NCBI RefSeq assembly: GCF_015207605.1
Contig: NZ_JADEWO010000005.1
Coordinates: 62,001-126,000 of the forward strand
Reading direction: 5' to 3'
DNA from: Oculatella sp. LEGE 06141
Lineage (GTDB): Bacteria; Cyanobacteriota; Cyanobacteriia; Elainellales; Elainellaceae
Length of the DNA stretch: 64,000 nucleotides
Made by a program: the position numbers and the translations under genes. Shown piece after piece: positions 9,543 through 17,719 of the stretch. Every line of letters begins with the position of its first letter. Within the stretch, counting starts at the first letter, position 1. The notes beneath the pieces were generated by a model, which saw nothing but the letters and a program-made list of their open reading frames with translations, was not told the origin of the DNA and made no database searches.

Positions 9543-10871
9543 CTACCGTTGAATTAGCAACCGTCCAGACTCGGATGCAACAGGCAGACGCGACGAACCT
9601 GATAACACTCCTTGAATCACTTCAATGTACTGCTGAGCCGCATCACGCCATGTCCACACAATTTGCTTCTCTCGCAGTGTGGTGTTGCTTAAATCGGTTA
9701 GCAGAGCCGATTCTTTACTTCTCAGCTCATTGAGACTCGGACAGGAGCGGAAGAAGTGTCGATAAGCATCTATAGTATTGTCGATGAGATAGCCGTATCG
9801 ACCGTTACCCAGCATGTAATTCATTCGATCGCAGGCTGTAGTTAGCACGGGACGGGCACAAGCCAGGTATTCGGGCACTTTCAAGCTGCTAACCGTCAAG
9901 TTACCGTCGGCAAACAGGGACGTGTTGTAAGGGGCAAGACAAAGATCGGCGGCTCCAATGTAGGTGGCCACCTGCGCCTGAGGTAACCGACCGTGGAAGA
10001 TGGCGGTGGCTCCTGTATGTTTGGCGATCGCCTCTAGCTGTTGCCGTTGAGAACCATCCCCAACCACATGCAGCACAACGTTCTTGGGCTTTTCACGTCC
10101 CAGGGCTTCAATTAACGGCCCCGGTTCCTGAATGTAACGGTTGAGCGAACCCACATATACAAGGGCGATCGCGTCTTGGGCAATGCCTAATTCGTTACGA
10201 CATTGGGCACGGCTACGAGGAAAGAAAACAGTGGGATTGATGCCATTTGGCACCGAACGCACATCAGCGTTTGGATTCAAATATCCATGACTGGCAAGAA
10301 GCGCCTGATTTTGCTTTGTCTCTGCAATCACCGCACTAGCATTGTGCATCCATCGCTTCCGCAAATAGGGTGTGGCTTGGTTTGTCCCCCAATCCAGCGA
10401 CTTTTTGATAGGATTACCCTTCCAAACGGGTTGAGGCTCTGCTTTCTTCTCAAACTCTGCCATCGTTAACAAAACAGTCGGCACACAATAACGGCTAAAC
10501 AAGTTGGAAAAAGCACCCAGGTAAGCCCACTCTTTTTCGATCACAACGTCAAAGGCATGGGCGTGTTTTTGAGCAAACTGCTCTAAGTCGGTCAACAAAT
10601 ACTTATAGCCAGAGAGTAAACCAGGATGATAATATCCGTGGCGATACCGACGTTCACGTTCAGAAAATGTTTCAGGATCAAGAATGGTCAAACATTGATG
10701 ATCTTCTAGCCCTTCTGTATGGATTAACTTTCTGAACACCAACGTGACATCAAAAACCTTCTCCAGATGCGGAACCAAAGGTAACGTGCTGAAAACACGG
10801 GGGGAATCAGAGAGATAGTTAAGCCCAGGAAAGGAAATACAAATTCTTGGCTTGGTGGCGCTTGTCTGCAT
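9543..10871 (-). CDS. Glycosyltransferase family 1/4 (GT-B fold)
   Basis: 442 residues. The N-terminal half has an acceptor-side Rossmann pattern (RICISFPGLNYLSDSPRVFS). The C-terminal half is a Glycos_transf_1 domain: ALVYVGSLNRYIQEPGPLIEAL, LHVVGDGSQRQQLEAIA, then CLAPYNTSLF and LKVPEYLACARPVLTT, which is the usual nucleotide-sugar-binding Glu region. There is no membrane segment, so it is likely cytosolic or membrane-peripheral. Sugar donor and acceptor are unknown. It stands alone and is not next to other polysaccharide genes, although a polysaccharide deacetylase lies 1.2 kb to the right. Confidence 0.85.
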   Translation of the reverse strand: MQTSATKPRICISFPGLNYLSDSPRVFSTLPLVPHLEKVFDVTLVFRKLIHTEGLEDHQCLTILDPETFSERERRYRHGYYHPGLLSGYKYLLTDLEQFAQKHAHAFDVVIEKEWAYLGAFSNLFSRYCVPTVLLTMAEFEKKAEPQPVWKGNPIKKSLDWGTNQATPYLRKRWMHNASAVIAETKQNQALLASHGYLNPNADVRSVPNGINPTVFFPRSRAQCRNELGIAQDAIALVYVGSLNRYIQEPGPLIEALGREKPKNVVLHVVGDGSQRQQLEAIAKHTGATAIFHGRLPQAQVATYIGAADLCLAPYNTSLFADGNLTVSSLKVPEYLACARPVLTTACDRMNYMLGNGRYGYLIDNTIDAYRHFFRSCPSLNELRSKESALLTDLSNTTLREKQIVWTWRDAAQQYIEVIQGVLSGSSRLPVASESGRLLIQR

Positions 10872-11300
10872 AGGGGTATGTGGTAGACAGCAAATGAACG
10901 ATTACCTTGTCACACGAGCTTAAGTAGAAGCGAAGAAATAGAAGATGACTCTGTAACGATACTGAAACCTGGTGAAGATTTCACTAGTCTAAAGCACAGT
11001 TTTATGAATTTGGTGATCTATCTACGTAATACTACTCGGTCTAAAACTCTATGCTTATCTATAAAGCGGTAGATGTTGGTTACTCAAACGAGAGCAAGTG
11101 AGCCTATTTTTCGAGCCAATTTATGTGGACTTTCCCTTACTCAGCCCTCTGTAGAGGACTTCTGCTATGAGCCAGAAACTTGACTCCTGGCAGAAATCAT
11201 CTGAATCCACGATTCAACCCGCAATTCGTCTAGTCAATCAGTCAGATTCATAGTCAGGCTGACCTGTTTTGCTGGCAAGCCTCAAACCGCTGTGCAACCT
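10872..11300. other. Intergenic region without a supported gene
   Basis: This 429-bp AT-rich stretch lies upstream of the glycosyltransferase and ends at the MITE-like element. I see no open frame with a ribosome site, no RNA gene and no repeat in it. The glycosyltransferase promoter is expected near 10880-10960, but no clear consensus is visible. Confidence 0.5.
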
Positions 11301-11436
11301 CTAGGGCGTGTTTTAAAACTCCTGATTGCTCGGTTACATTGTGCTTTTCGCCCCCTAAATCCCTCAATTTTTGGAGACCTTGAATCGTTCAAAAGTCTAT
11401 AAAGTTGGGACTTCCGGGATTTAAAACACGCCCTAG
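11301..11436. mobile_element. MITE-like element with 17-bp perfect terminal inverted repeats
   Basis: The left end CTAGGGCGTGTTTTAAA (11301-11317) is the exact reverse complement of the right end (11420-11436). The 102 bp between them have no coding capacity and contain a CCCCCTAAATCCC stretch typical of cyanobacterial spacers. The outermost CTAG may be a palindromic target site of the YTAR kind used by some IS5-group elements (inference). No transposase with matching ends is in this window. The right end overlaps the stop codon of the Lrp/AsnC gene. Confidence 0.75.
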
Positions 11437-11912
11437 CGAATAACGTACTCGTATTCAGCTTTCAGCAGTTTCAAAATCGTTTGAGATTCATAGGTGATGA
11501 TGCCTTTCATGTGGTGTAGCTTCTCAAAAAACGCGATTAAATCGTCGTGAACGCCAAAGTAGACATCGGCAATGATGTTGTACCGTCCTAGAAAAATAGC
11601 GACAAACCGCACTTCTTCCATCCCGGCAAGTTCTTGAGCAACCTGATCAATCCAGCCGTTTTCAATTGTGAACAGCAGCGTCATCACATGGGATTTGCCA
11701 ATTTTGTCGGGATTGGGCCACGCCGTGATTTGAATAACTTTGGACTGGAGCAACCGCTGAACCCGGTAACGAGCAGTTGCTTCTGGAATGTTCAGGCGTT
11801 TGGAAATTTCGGTGAACGCCATTCGACCGTCGATTCGGAGCAGATCGATGATGCTTTGATCGACAGCATCTAACGCAATATCAGCAGTCGAACTAGAATG
11901 AGGATTAGTCAT
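11433..11912 (-). CDS. Lrp/AsnC family transcriptional regulator
   Basis: 159 residues, the normal family length. An N-terminal AsnC-type helix-turn-helix (about 20-65: VDQSIIDLLRIDGRMAFTEI, then LNIPEATARYRVQRLLQSKVI) is followed by the RAM ligand-binding/oligomerisation domain (about 85-155: VAQELAGMEEVRFVAIFLGRYNIIADVYF). Members bind amino acids or similar ligands and form octamers. It is divergent from the polysaccharide deacetylase gene 178 bp away, so it may control that gene and itself. The final codons read Val-Ile-Arg-stop, with TAG supplied by the end of the neighbouring MITE-like element, so the native C terminus may once have been slightly different. Confidence 0.9.
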   Translation of the reverse strand: MTNPHSSSTADIALDAVDQSIIDLLRIDGRMAFTEISKRLNIPEATARYRVQRLLQSKVIQITAWPNPDKIGKSHVMTLLFTIENGWIDQVAQELAGMEEVRFVAIFLGRYNIIADVYFGVHDDLIAFFEKLHHMKGIITYESQTILKLLKAEYEYVIR

Positions 11913-12090
11913 ATTTTTGCTGAGAGCAATAAAAGCATCATCCGTTTAACGATTTCGCAGTTTGTCAAAGATGAATTGCGATCGTATCAAGAGTAACAGC
12001 TTAATTTTGCTTAAATCAATAAGCTCTGGAACGTAATCGGCAATAAAGTGATGGTTGGAGAACCGTTCTTTAAATATCAGGAGACGCGAT

Positions 12091-12939
12091 ATGACATGGA
12101 GTTGGCCAAATGGCGATCGCTGTGCGGTGGTTCTCAGCTTTGATGTGGATGGAGAATCCGGGATGCTGCAAGCCGATCCCAAAAATGCCGAGCGGCTCTC
12201 AGTCATGTCTTGGGCACGGTATGGCCCCAAGGTGGGTGTCCCTCGCATTCTCGATTTGTTGAATGACAAAGGCGTTCATGCTAGTTTCTTTGTGCCGGGA
12301 TACACCGCAGAACTGTATCCCCAACTGATTGAGCGAATGGCTGCAGAAGGGCATGAGGTGGGGGTGCATGGCTATTTGCACGAAAAGCTTTCAGACCTGA
12401 ACCCAATTGAGGAAGAAGCGGCACTCGTTCGTACCTGCACCATTTTGCAGCAGTTAACCGGGCGCAAGCCCATCGGCTATCGGGCACCGTGGTGGGAACT
12501 GAATCCTGGCTCCCCTGCTCTGCTGGCTCGTCACGGTATGCTATACGACTCATCATTAATGGATGACGATCGCCCCTATGTAATGCCGACGGAGTCTGGC
12601 GATTTAGTGGAGGTTCCTATCCATTGGACAAACGACGATTGGGAGCAATTTGCATTCTTAGCCGATCCGGCGACCGGAAGCGGTGTGATTGAAACCTGTG
12701 AGAAAGCCTTTCAGCTTTGGAAAGAAGAATTTGATGGACAGTACCATTATGGTGGCATGTTCGTCCTGACAATGCACCCCGAAATTATTGGTCGTCCAGC
12801 CCGCATATTAATGTTGGGGCGCTTAATTGACTACATTCGATCGCACGATGGCGTTTGGTTAACCACCTGCGAGGAGGCAGCCCGTCACTGTCTTTCCAGT
12901 CAGGCGGTACCTACCCCCCTACAACCAGTTGGACGATAG
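12091..12939 (+). CDS. Polysaccharide deacetylase family protein (NodB-like)
   Basis: 282 residues from the ATG at 12091, which follows an AGGAG ribosome site; an upstream in-frame start at 12055 is less likely. Motifs: LSFDVDGESGM (catalytic base and metal Asp), EVGVHGYLHEKL (metal His pair), IGYRAPWWELNPG, and TMHPEIIGRP near the end. This set matches the cytosolic-type subgroup that includes PuuE-like allantoinases and the H. pylori HP0310 peptidoglycan deacetylase. No signal peptide is visible, so an intracellular amide substrate is possible. It is divergent from the Lrp/AsnC regulator, a pairing that fits nitrogen or amino-compound catabolism (inference). Confidence 0.85.
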   Translation: MTWSWPNGDRCAVVLSFDVDGESGMLQADPKNAERLSVMSWARYGPKVGVPRILDLLNDKGVHASFFVPGYTAELYPQLIERMAAEGHEVGVHGYLHEKLSDLNPIEEEAALVRTCTILQQLTGRKPIGYRAPWWELNPGSPALLARHGMLYDSSLMDDDRPYVMPTESGDLVEVPIHWTNDDWEQFAFLADPATGSGVIETCEKAFQLWKEEFDGQYHYGGMFVLTMHPEIIGRPARILMLGRLIDYIRSHDGVWLTTCEEAARHCLSSQAVPTPLQPVGR

Positions 12940-13240
12940 CCATTCGATTGTCAAAAGGCTGCAAAGCGCTGAATGCTCTCCATTTCTGGTTCAAAGCCCT
13001 CATTTGGCTGAGCGCTCACCTCATAGCCTCATCTCAGGGGCTTAGCCTCTGCGGCAAGCCATAAGAGGCCGTTTGAGTGCCAATCAACGTGCTTAAACGC
13101 CTCTAAACGTTAAACGTTACAGCCATTTTCATTTTCATTCACCACACCCCAAACTACACCCCACACCCCTCTTGGCAAGACTGTGCTTACTCGATTGAGA
13201 ACTGCCGTAAGAGTTGAGAGTTGAGAAGACGGAGTTTATT
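12940..13240. other. Intergenic region without a supported gene
   Basis: About 300 bp between the deacetylase and the desaturase genes. It holds partial dyads around 13020-13075 and short repeats of AAACG near 13090-13120, but no stem strong enough for a terminator call and no open frame with a ribosome site. Confidence 0.45.
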
Positions 13241-14218
13241 ATGCTACTACCACCCATTGTGAAGAACCTGAGCGCGATCGCCTATGTCCTGGGTAGCTAC
13301 GGGCTTGGCATTCGCCTGTTGTTAGCTCAATCGTGGTGGCTCAATGGGCTTGGAGTCATAGTGTTAACCCATGCTCTCGTCATCTCAACCCTACTGACTC
13401 ATGAATTCATTCATGGCGCGATTTTCAAAGAGCGATCGACCAATGAATTCTGGGGCAAACTAATGACCCACATCAATGGCGGCTGTTATGCAACCTGGGA
13501 AGACTTGGTTCAGCATCACTTCAATCATCACGTCCACCATGCCGACTTCATTGCCCTTGATAGCCAGACGTACTTCAAAACGCTGCCCTCTCCGGTGCGG
13601 TGGCTGTTTCTTGCACTAGAGTGGGCGTACGTTCCGGTATTTGAGTTTGTGCTGCGGTTCCGCATTATCCTCGCCCCGTTTCGGCAATCCCAGCGGCATC
13701 ATCTCAGAGGTCGAACGGCTGCCCTGTTGGTCTATCGAACCGGATTGTTTGTCGGGTTAGGCTGGCTGTCGCTGAAAGCCTTGCTGCTCTATGCGTTGTC
13801 GTATGTTTGCTTTGTCAACGTCGTTCGCTTTGCAGATGCGTTTCACCACACTTACGACTATGTGATGGTTGGGCAACCTATGCCGAAGCGCGATCGGGCA
13901 TACGAATCTGCAAATACGTTCTCCAACCTGGTTTCAACCCGTTACCCCTGGCTCAATCTGCTGTATCTCAATTTTGGCTATCACAATGCTCATCACCACG
14001 ACATGCGTTGTCCCTGGCATGAACTGCCTGCCCTGCATCAACGGCTGTACGGCAACGATGTGAATCAGCTCATTCCGCTGAACCAATTAGTGTTTAACTA
14101 CCATCGCTTTCGGCTCGAACGATTGTTTACAGGGCAAGGTGATGCCGTTCCACAAGCAGGCGTTTCCCTGGAAACCTTGATCGGCGGGGTGGGTGTCTCT
14201 CTTCTAACTCCTCCCTAA
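13241..14218 (+). CDS. Membrane fatty acid desaturase family protein
   Basis: 325 residues from the ATG at 13241 (GGAG seven bases upstream; a TTG at 13214 is the weaker alternative). The di-iron histidine boxes are all present: HEFIH (54-58), HHFNHHVHH (92-100) and HNAHHHD (about 254-260). Four hydrophobic segments place it in the membrane. Family members introduce double bonds or hydroxylate lipids or carotenoids with oxygen and reduced ferredoxin. It is shorter than the classic DesA/DesC acyl-lipid desaturases, and its boxes differ from the delta-9 type (HRxWSH absent), so the substrate may be a lipid other than a C9 acyl chain. Confidence 0.88.
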   Translation: MLLPPIVKNLSAIAYVLGSYGLGIRLLLAQSWWLNGLGVIVLTHALVISTLLTHEFIHGAIFKERSTNEFWGKLMTHINGGCYATWEDLVQHHFNHHVHHADFIALDSQTYFKTLPSPVRWLFLALEWAYVPVFEFVLRFRIILAPFRQSQRHHLRGRTAALLVYRTGLFVGLGWLSLKALLLYALSYVCFVNVVRFADAFHHTYDYVMVGQPMPKRDRAYESANTFSNLVSTRYPWLNLLYLNFGYHNAHHHDMRCPWHELPALHQRLYGNDVNQLIPLNQLVFNYHRFRLERLFTGQGDAVPQAGVSLETLIGGVGVSLLTPP

Positions 14219-14717
14219 CGATCGCTGTGTGTAGGCCAGACGCAGGCTTCTTGTCAGGCTGTAGCATTGGGCAGATAGTTTGAAGGTTGGACGTTCCCAG
14301 GATTGGATTGGGAGCAAATTTATACTGTGATTCTGCAAGGCATGTTTTCTGGATGCCGTTGCAAACCATACACCAGGAAAACAATAGCGCAAACCCTGGT
14401 CGAAGTTGGCTTGTTTAGTCTGGCTGTCGCACCCTTTTAAGCGGCTTGCTATGGTTCCAGGCTGGCAAATGGGCAAAGTTGAGCTAGTTTAGATGAACAT
14501 TTAGCATCTATTGGATGGCTTGAACGAACCTGACGAGCCAGGAATACTGAAGCCGCGATGTATTAAATACATCTGCACGTTTGGTCTATCTACTTATAGC
14601 ACTCAAACCAGGCCGATTAAGCGAATTTTTTAGCGCACTGAATTTACTTAGGCCACTCATCTACTGAGTTTTGGGAACCATACATCCATATAGCATGATT
14701 TACATAACACTCACTTT
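14219..14717. other. Long leader/intergenic region
   Basis: About 500 bp upstream of the LOV-GGDEF-EAL gene with no supported gene. It becomes AT-rich near 14620-14717, as expected for a promoter and leader, but no clear -35/-10 pair or hairpin was found. Confidence 0.45.
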
Positions 14718-17657
14718 ATGAAGCGTCAGTTAGTCAGGGTGCTTTTGGTAGAAGATGATGAAGACGACTACGTAATTACCCGTAGCCTACTTTCTGAGGT
14801 TGAAGATATGGATGTCGAGCTAGAGTGGCTGAAAACGTACGAATCGGCTCTAGCCCGTATTATGCAGAACCAGCATGATGTTTGCTTGATTGATTACCAG
14901 CTAGGCGAATGTAGTGGGTTAGATTTGCTAGAGGCGGCGATCGCCCATTCCTGTGCAGCTCCCATTATTCTACTCACCGGTCAGGGGAATCACGATGTGG
15001 ACGTTGCCGCTATGAAGGCAGGTGCGGCCAATTATCTACTCAAAGACCGGATTGATACCACCACCCTGGAACGAACCATTCGCTATGCCCTTGAACGGAC
15101 ACGCACCCTGGAGGAGTTGCGGCAGGCGCTTCAGGAAAAAAGCTTGTTAGTGTCGTCGATCGCCAATTTGTCCATTGGCTTGATTATTACCGATGCCACC
15201 GTGCCAGAAAACCCAATCATTTTTGCGAATCCAGGCTTTACCCAGATTACTGGCTATAGCCTGGAGGAAATTAAAGGATTCAACTGTCGGTTATTACAGG
15301 GAAAAGATACCGATCCAGTGGTGCTCCATCAGCTACGAGAGGCGATCGCCGCCCAACGTTCCATTACCTGCACCTTGTTGAACTACCGCAAAGACGGTAC
15401 GCCGTTCTGGAATGAACTGAAAATTAATCCCATTTTTGATGACACAGGCAAACTGATCCACTTCATTGGGCTACAAACCGATGTCACCGAACGTCAGAAA
15501 GCCCAGGAAGCGCTGGAGCGGTTGCAGCACCGCAACGAACTCATTCTCAACTCGGCAGGGGAAGGCATCTATGGATTGGATTTGCAGGGCAATGCCACCT
15601 TTGTAAACCCAGCGGCGGCACGCATGTTGGGCTGGGAAGTAGACGAACTGGTTGGCAAACCCATTGATGCAATCCTGCACCATGCCGATCCGCATCTTCG
15701 ACCCTTTCCCCAGGCGGCCTGTTTGATCCATCCGGACTTCCATGATGGCAAAGTGCATCGAGTGGAAGACGAAACCTTTTGGCGCAAAGACGGAACCTGC
15801 TTTTGGGTGGAATACATCAGCACACCCATCTGGGAAAACAACAAGTTGGTAGGCACCGTTGTCACCTTTCAAGACATTACAGAACGCCGACTGGGAGAAG
15901 AAGCGCTGCGAGAAAGCGAAGAACGATATGCGCTAGCCGTTCAGGGCGCGAACGATGGCATCTGGGATTGGAACCTTAGAACCAACGAAGTCTACTATTC
16001 GCCTCGCTGGAAATCGATGTTAGGGTACCAGGACAGCGAGATTGGTACCACGGTAGATGACTGGTTTGAGCGCGTTCATCCCGAAGATCTAGACTGGGTC
16101 AAGATGAAAATTACGGCTCACCTCAACGGTTTAACGCCGTACTTTGAGAACGAACACCGGATGCGCCACCAGGATGGAGCCTATCGCTGGATGCTGAGCC
16201 GAGGATTGGCGGTACGAGATAGCCGGGGAGACGCAACCCGCATTGCCGGGTCGCAAACGGATATTACAGGCCGCAAACAGGCAGAAGAACGGCTGCTGCA
16301 CAACGCCTTTTATGATGCGCTTACCGATTTGCCTAACCGGGCACTGTTGGTCGATCGCCTGCAACATGCTATCCATCGCGCCAAGCGCAATCCCAGCTAT
16401 TTGTTTGCGGTGCTGTTTCTTGACCTCGATCGCTTCAAGGTGATCAACGACAGCCTGGGGCATATGTTGGGCGATCAGCTATTGGTGATTATTGCCCAAC
16501 GGTTAACGAACTGCATTCGTCCTGGTGACACAGTAGCGCGGTTGGGGGGTGATGAGTTTGTCATTTTGCTGGAAGACATCAAAGAGGTAGCCAGCGCCAT
16601 CTCGGTGGCAAACCGGATTCAGCAAGAACTGACCCAGCCGTTTAACCTGGGCGGGCACGAGGTATTCACCACAGCCAGTATTGGTATTGCTCTAAGTACC
16701 CTGGAATACGATCGCTCTGAAGATTTGCTGCGCGATGCAGATACGGCTATGTATTGGGCAAAGGCGCAGGGTCGAGCGCGTCACGAAATTTTTAGCATCA
16801 ACATGCACACCCGCGCTGTGGCACTGTTGCAGCTAGAAACTGATTTGCGTCGCGCGGTTTCTACGATTCAGCTAGACCAGTCTTTGACAGAGCCAATGCC
16901 GCGCGACGCGCCAGAATTTTTGCTGCACTATCAACCGATTGTTGCCCTCAAGTCGCGGCACATTATTGGGTTTGAAGCCTTGCTGCGCTGGCAGCATCCC
17001 CAACGGGGCATGATTTCACCCGCTGAGTTTGTACCTATTTCAGAGGAAACGGGGTTAATTGTTCCGCTGGGAACCTGGGTGCTGCGCGAAGCCTGTCGCC
17101 AAATGCGCTACTGGCAAACGCAGTTTACGACCATTCCACCCTTAACCATCAGCGTCAACTTATCGGGTAAACAGTTCACACCACAACTGATTAGCCAGGT
17201 CAATCACATCTTGAACGAAACTGGGTTAGATCCCTCCTCGCTCAAGCTGGAAATTACAGAGAGTGTGTTGATGGAAAATGCAGATGCGGCAGTGACGATG
17301 CTGTCGCAGCTCAAGGCGATCGGCATTCAACTGGCCGTCGATGACTTTGGTACAGGGTATTCATCCCTCAGCCACCTGCACCGATTTCCCATTGATACCT
17401 TAAAGATCGATCGTTCGTTTATCAGCAAGATCGATCGTGATGGTGAGCAGTTGGCGATCGTGCGTACCATCATGACTCTAGCCTGGAACTTGGGCATGGA
17501 GGTGGTGGCAGAAGGGGTAGAAACGCCCAAGCAACTCGCTCAGCTTCGGGCATTGCAGTGCGAATACGGGCAGGGCTATCTGTTTTCAAAACCGATCGCT
17601 TCCTCGGAGGTGATCAATCTTGTGTTAGCAGAGCCAGAATTGAGAGTAGGACGCTAA
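14718..17657 (+). CDS. REC-LOV-PAS-PAS-GGDEF-EAL blue-light c-di-GMP signalling protein
   Basis: 979 residues. Receiver domain 5-125 with phosphoacceptor Asp59 (CLIDYQLG). A LOV-type PAS domain spans about 145-258: GFNCRLLQG gives the photoactive Cys190, and Asn222, Asn232 and Gln253 occur at the exact spacings (32, 10, 21) seen in phototropin LOV2. Two further PAS/PAC domains lie at about 270-390 and 400-522. GGDEF (about 528-690) has an intact LGGDEF signature (610-615). EAL (about 733-968) has FEALLRW, NLSGKQ, ITESV, DDFGTGYSSL and KIDRSF intact. It should bind FMN and sense blue light, with diguanylate cyclase and/or phosphodiesterase output; which dominates is not predictable. It heads a co-directional signalling cluster. 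Confidence 0.93.
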   Translation: MKRQLVRVLLVEDDEDDYVITRSLLSEVEDMDVELEWLKTYESALARIMQNQHDVCLIDYQLGECSGLDLLEAAIAHSCAAPIILLTGQGNHDVDVAAMKAGAANYLLKDRIDTTTLERTIRYALERTRTLEELRQALQEKSLLVSSIANLSIGLIITDATVPENPIIFANPGFTQITGYSLEEIKGFNCRLLQGKDTDPVVLHQLREAIAAQRSITCTLLNYRKDGTPFWNELKINPIFDDTGKLIHFIGLQTDVTERQKAQEALERLQHRNELILNSAGEGIYGLDLQGNATFVNPAAARMLGWEVDELVGKPIDAILHHADPHLRPFPQAACLIHPDFHDGKVHRVEDETFWRKDGTCFWVEYISTPIWENNKLVGTVVTFQDITERRLGEEALRESEERYALAVQGANDGIWDWNLRTNEVYYSPRWKSMLGYQDSEIGTTVDDWFERVHPEDLDWVKMKITAHLNGLTPYFENEHRMRHQDGAYRWMLSRGLAVRDSRGDATRIAGSQTDITGRKQAEERLLHNAFYDALTDLPNRALLVDRLQHAIHRAKRNPSYLFAVLFLDLDRFKVINDSLGHMLGDQLLVIIAQRLTNCIRPGDTVARLGGDEFVILLEDIKEVASAISVANRIQQELTQPFNLGGHEVFTTASIGIALSTLEYDRSEDLLRDADTAMYWAKAQGRARHEIFSINMHTRAVALLQLETDLRRAVSTIQLDQSLTEPMPRDAPEFLLHYQPIVALKSRHIIGFEALLRWQHPQRGMISPAEFVPISEETGLIVPLGTWVLREACRQMRYWQTQFTTIPPLTISVNLSGKQFTPQLISQVNHILNETGLDPSSLKLEITESVLMENADAAVTMLSQLKAIGIQLAVDDFGTGYSSLSHLHRFPIDTLKIDRSFISKIDRDGEQLAIVRTIMTLAWNLGMEVVAEGVETPKQLAQLRALQCEYGQGYLFSKPIASSEVINLVLAEPELRVGR

Positions 17658-17658
17658 A

Positions 17659-17686
17659 CAGGGCAGAATGAAAGGATTCTGCTCTG
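17659..17686 (+). terminator. Hairpin after the LOV-GGDEF-EAL gene
   Basis: CAGGGCAGAAT pairs with ATTCTGCTCTG (one G-U pair) around a six-base loop, directly after the stop codon. There is no T run, so it may act as a Rho-dependent or processing stem. It lies only 33 bp before the next start codon. Confidence 0.45.
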
Positions 17687-17719
17687 TGTGTCTCGGTCTA
17701 GCTGTCACTTGCATTGTCC

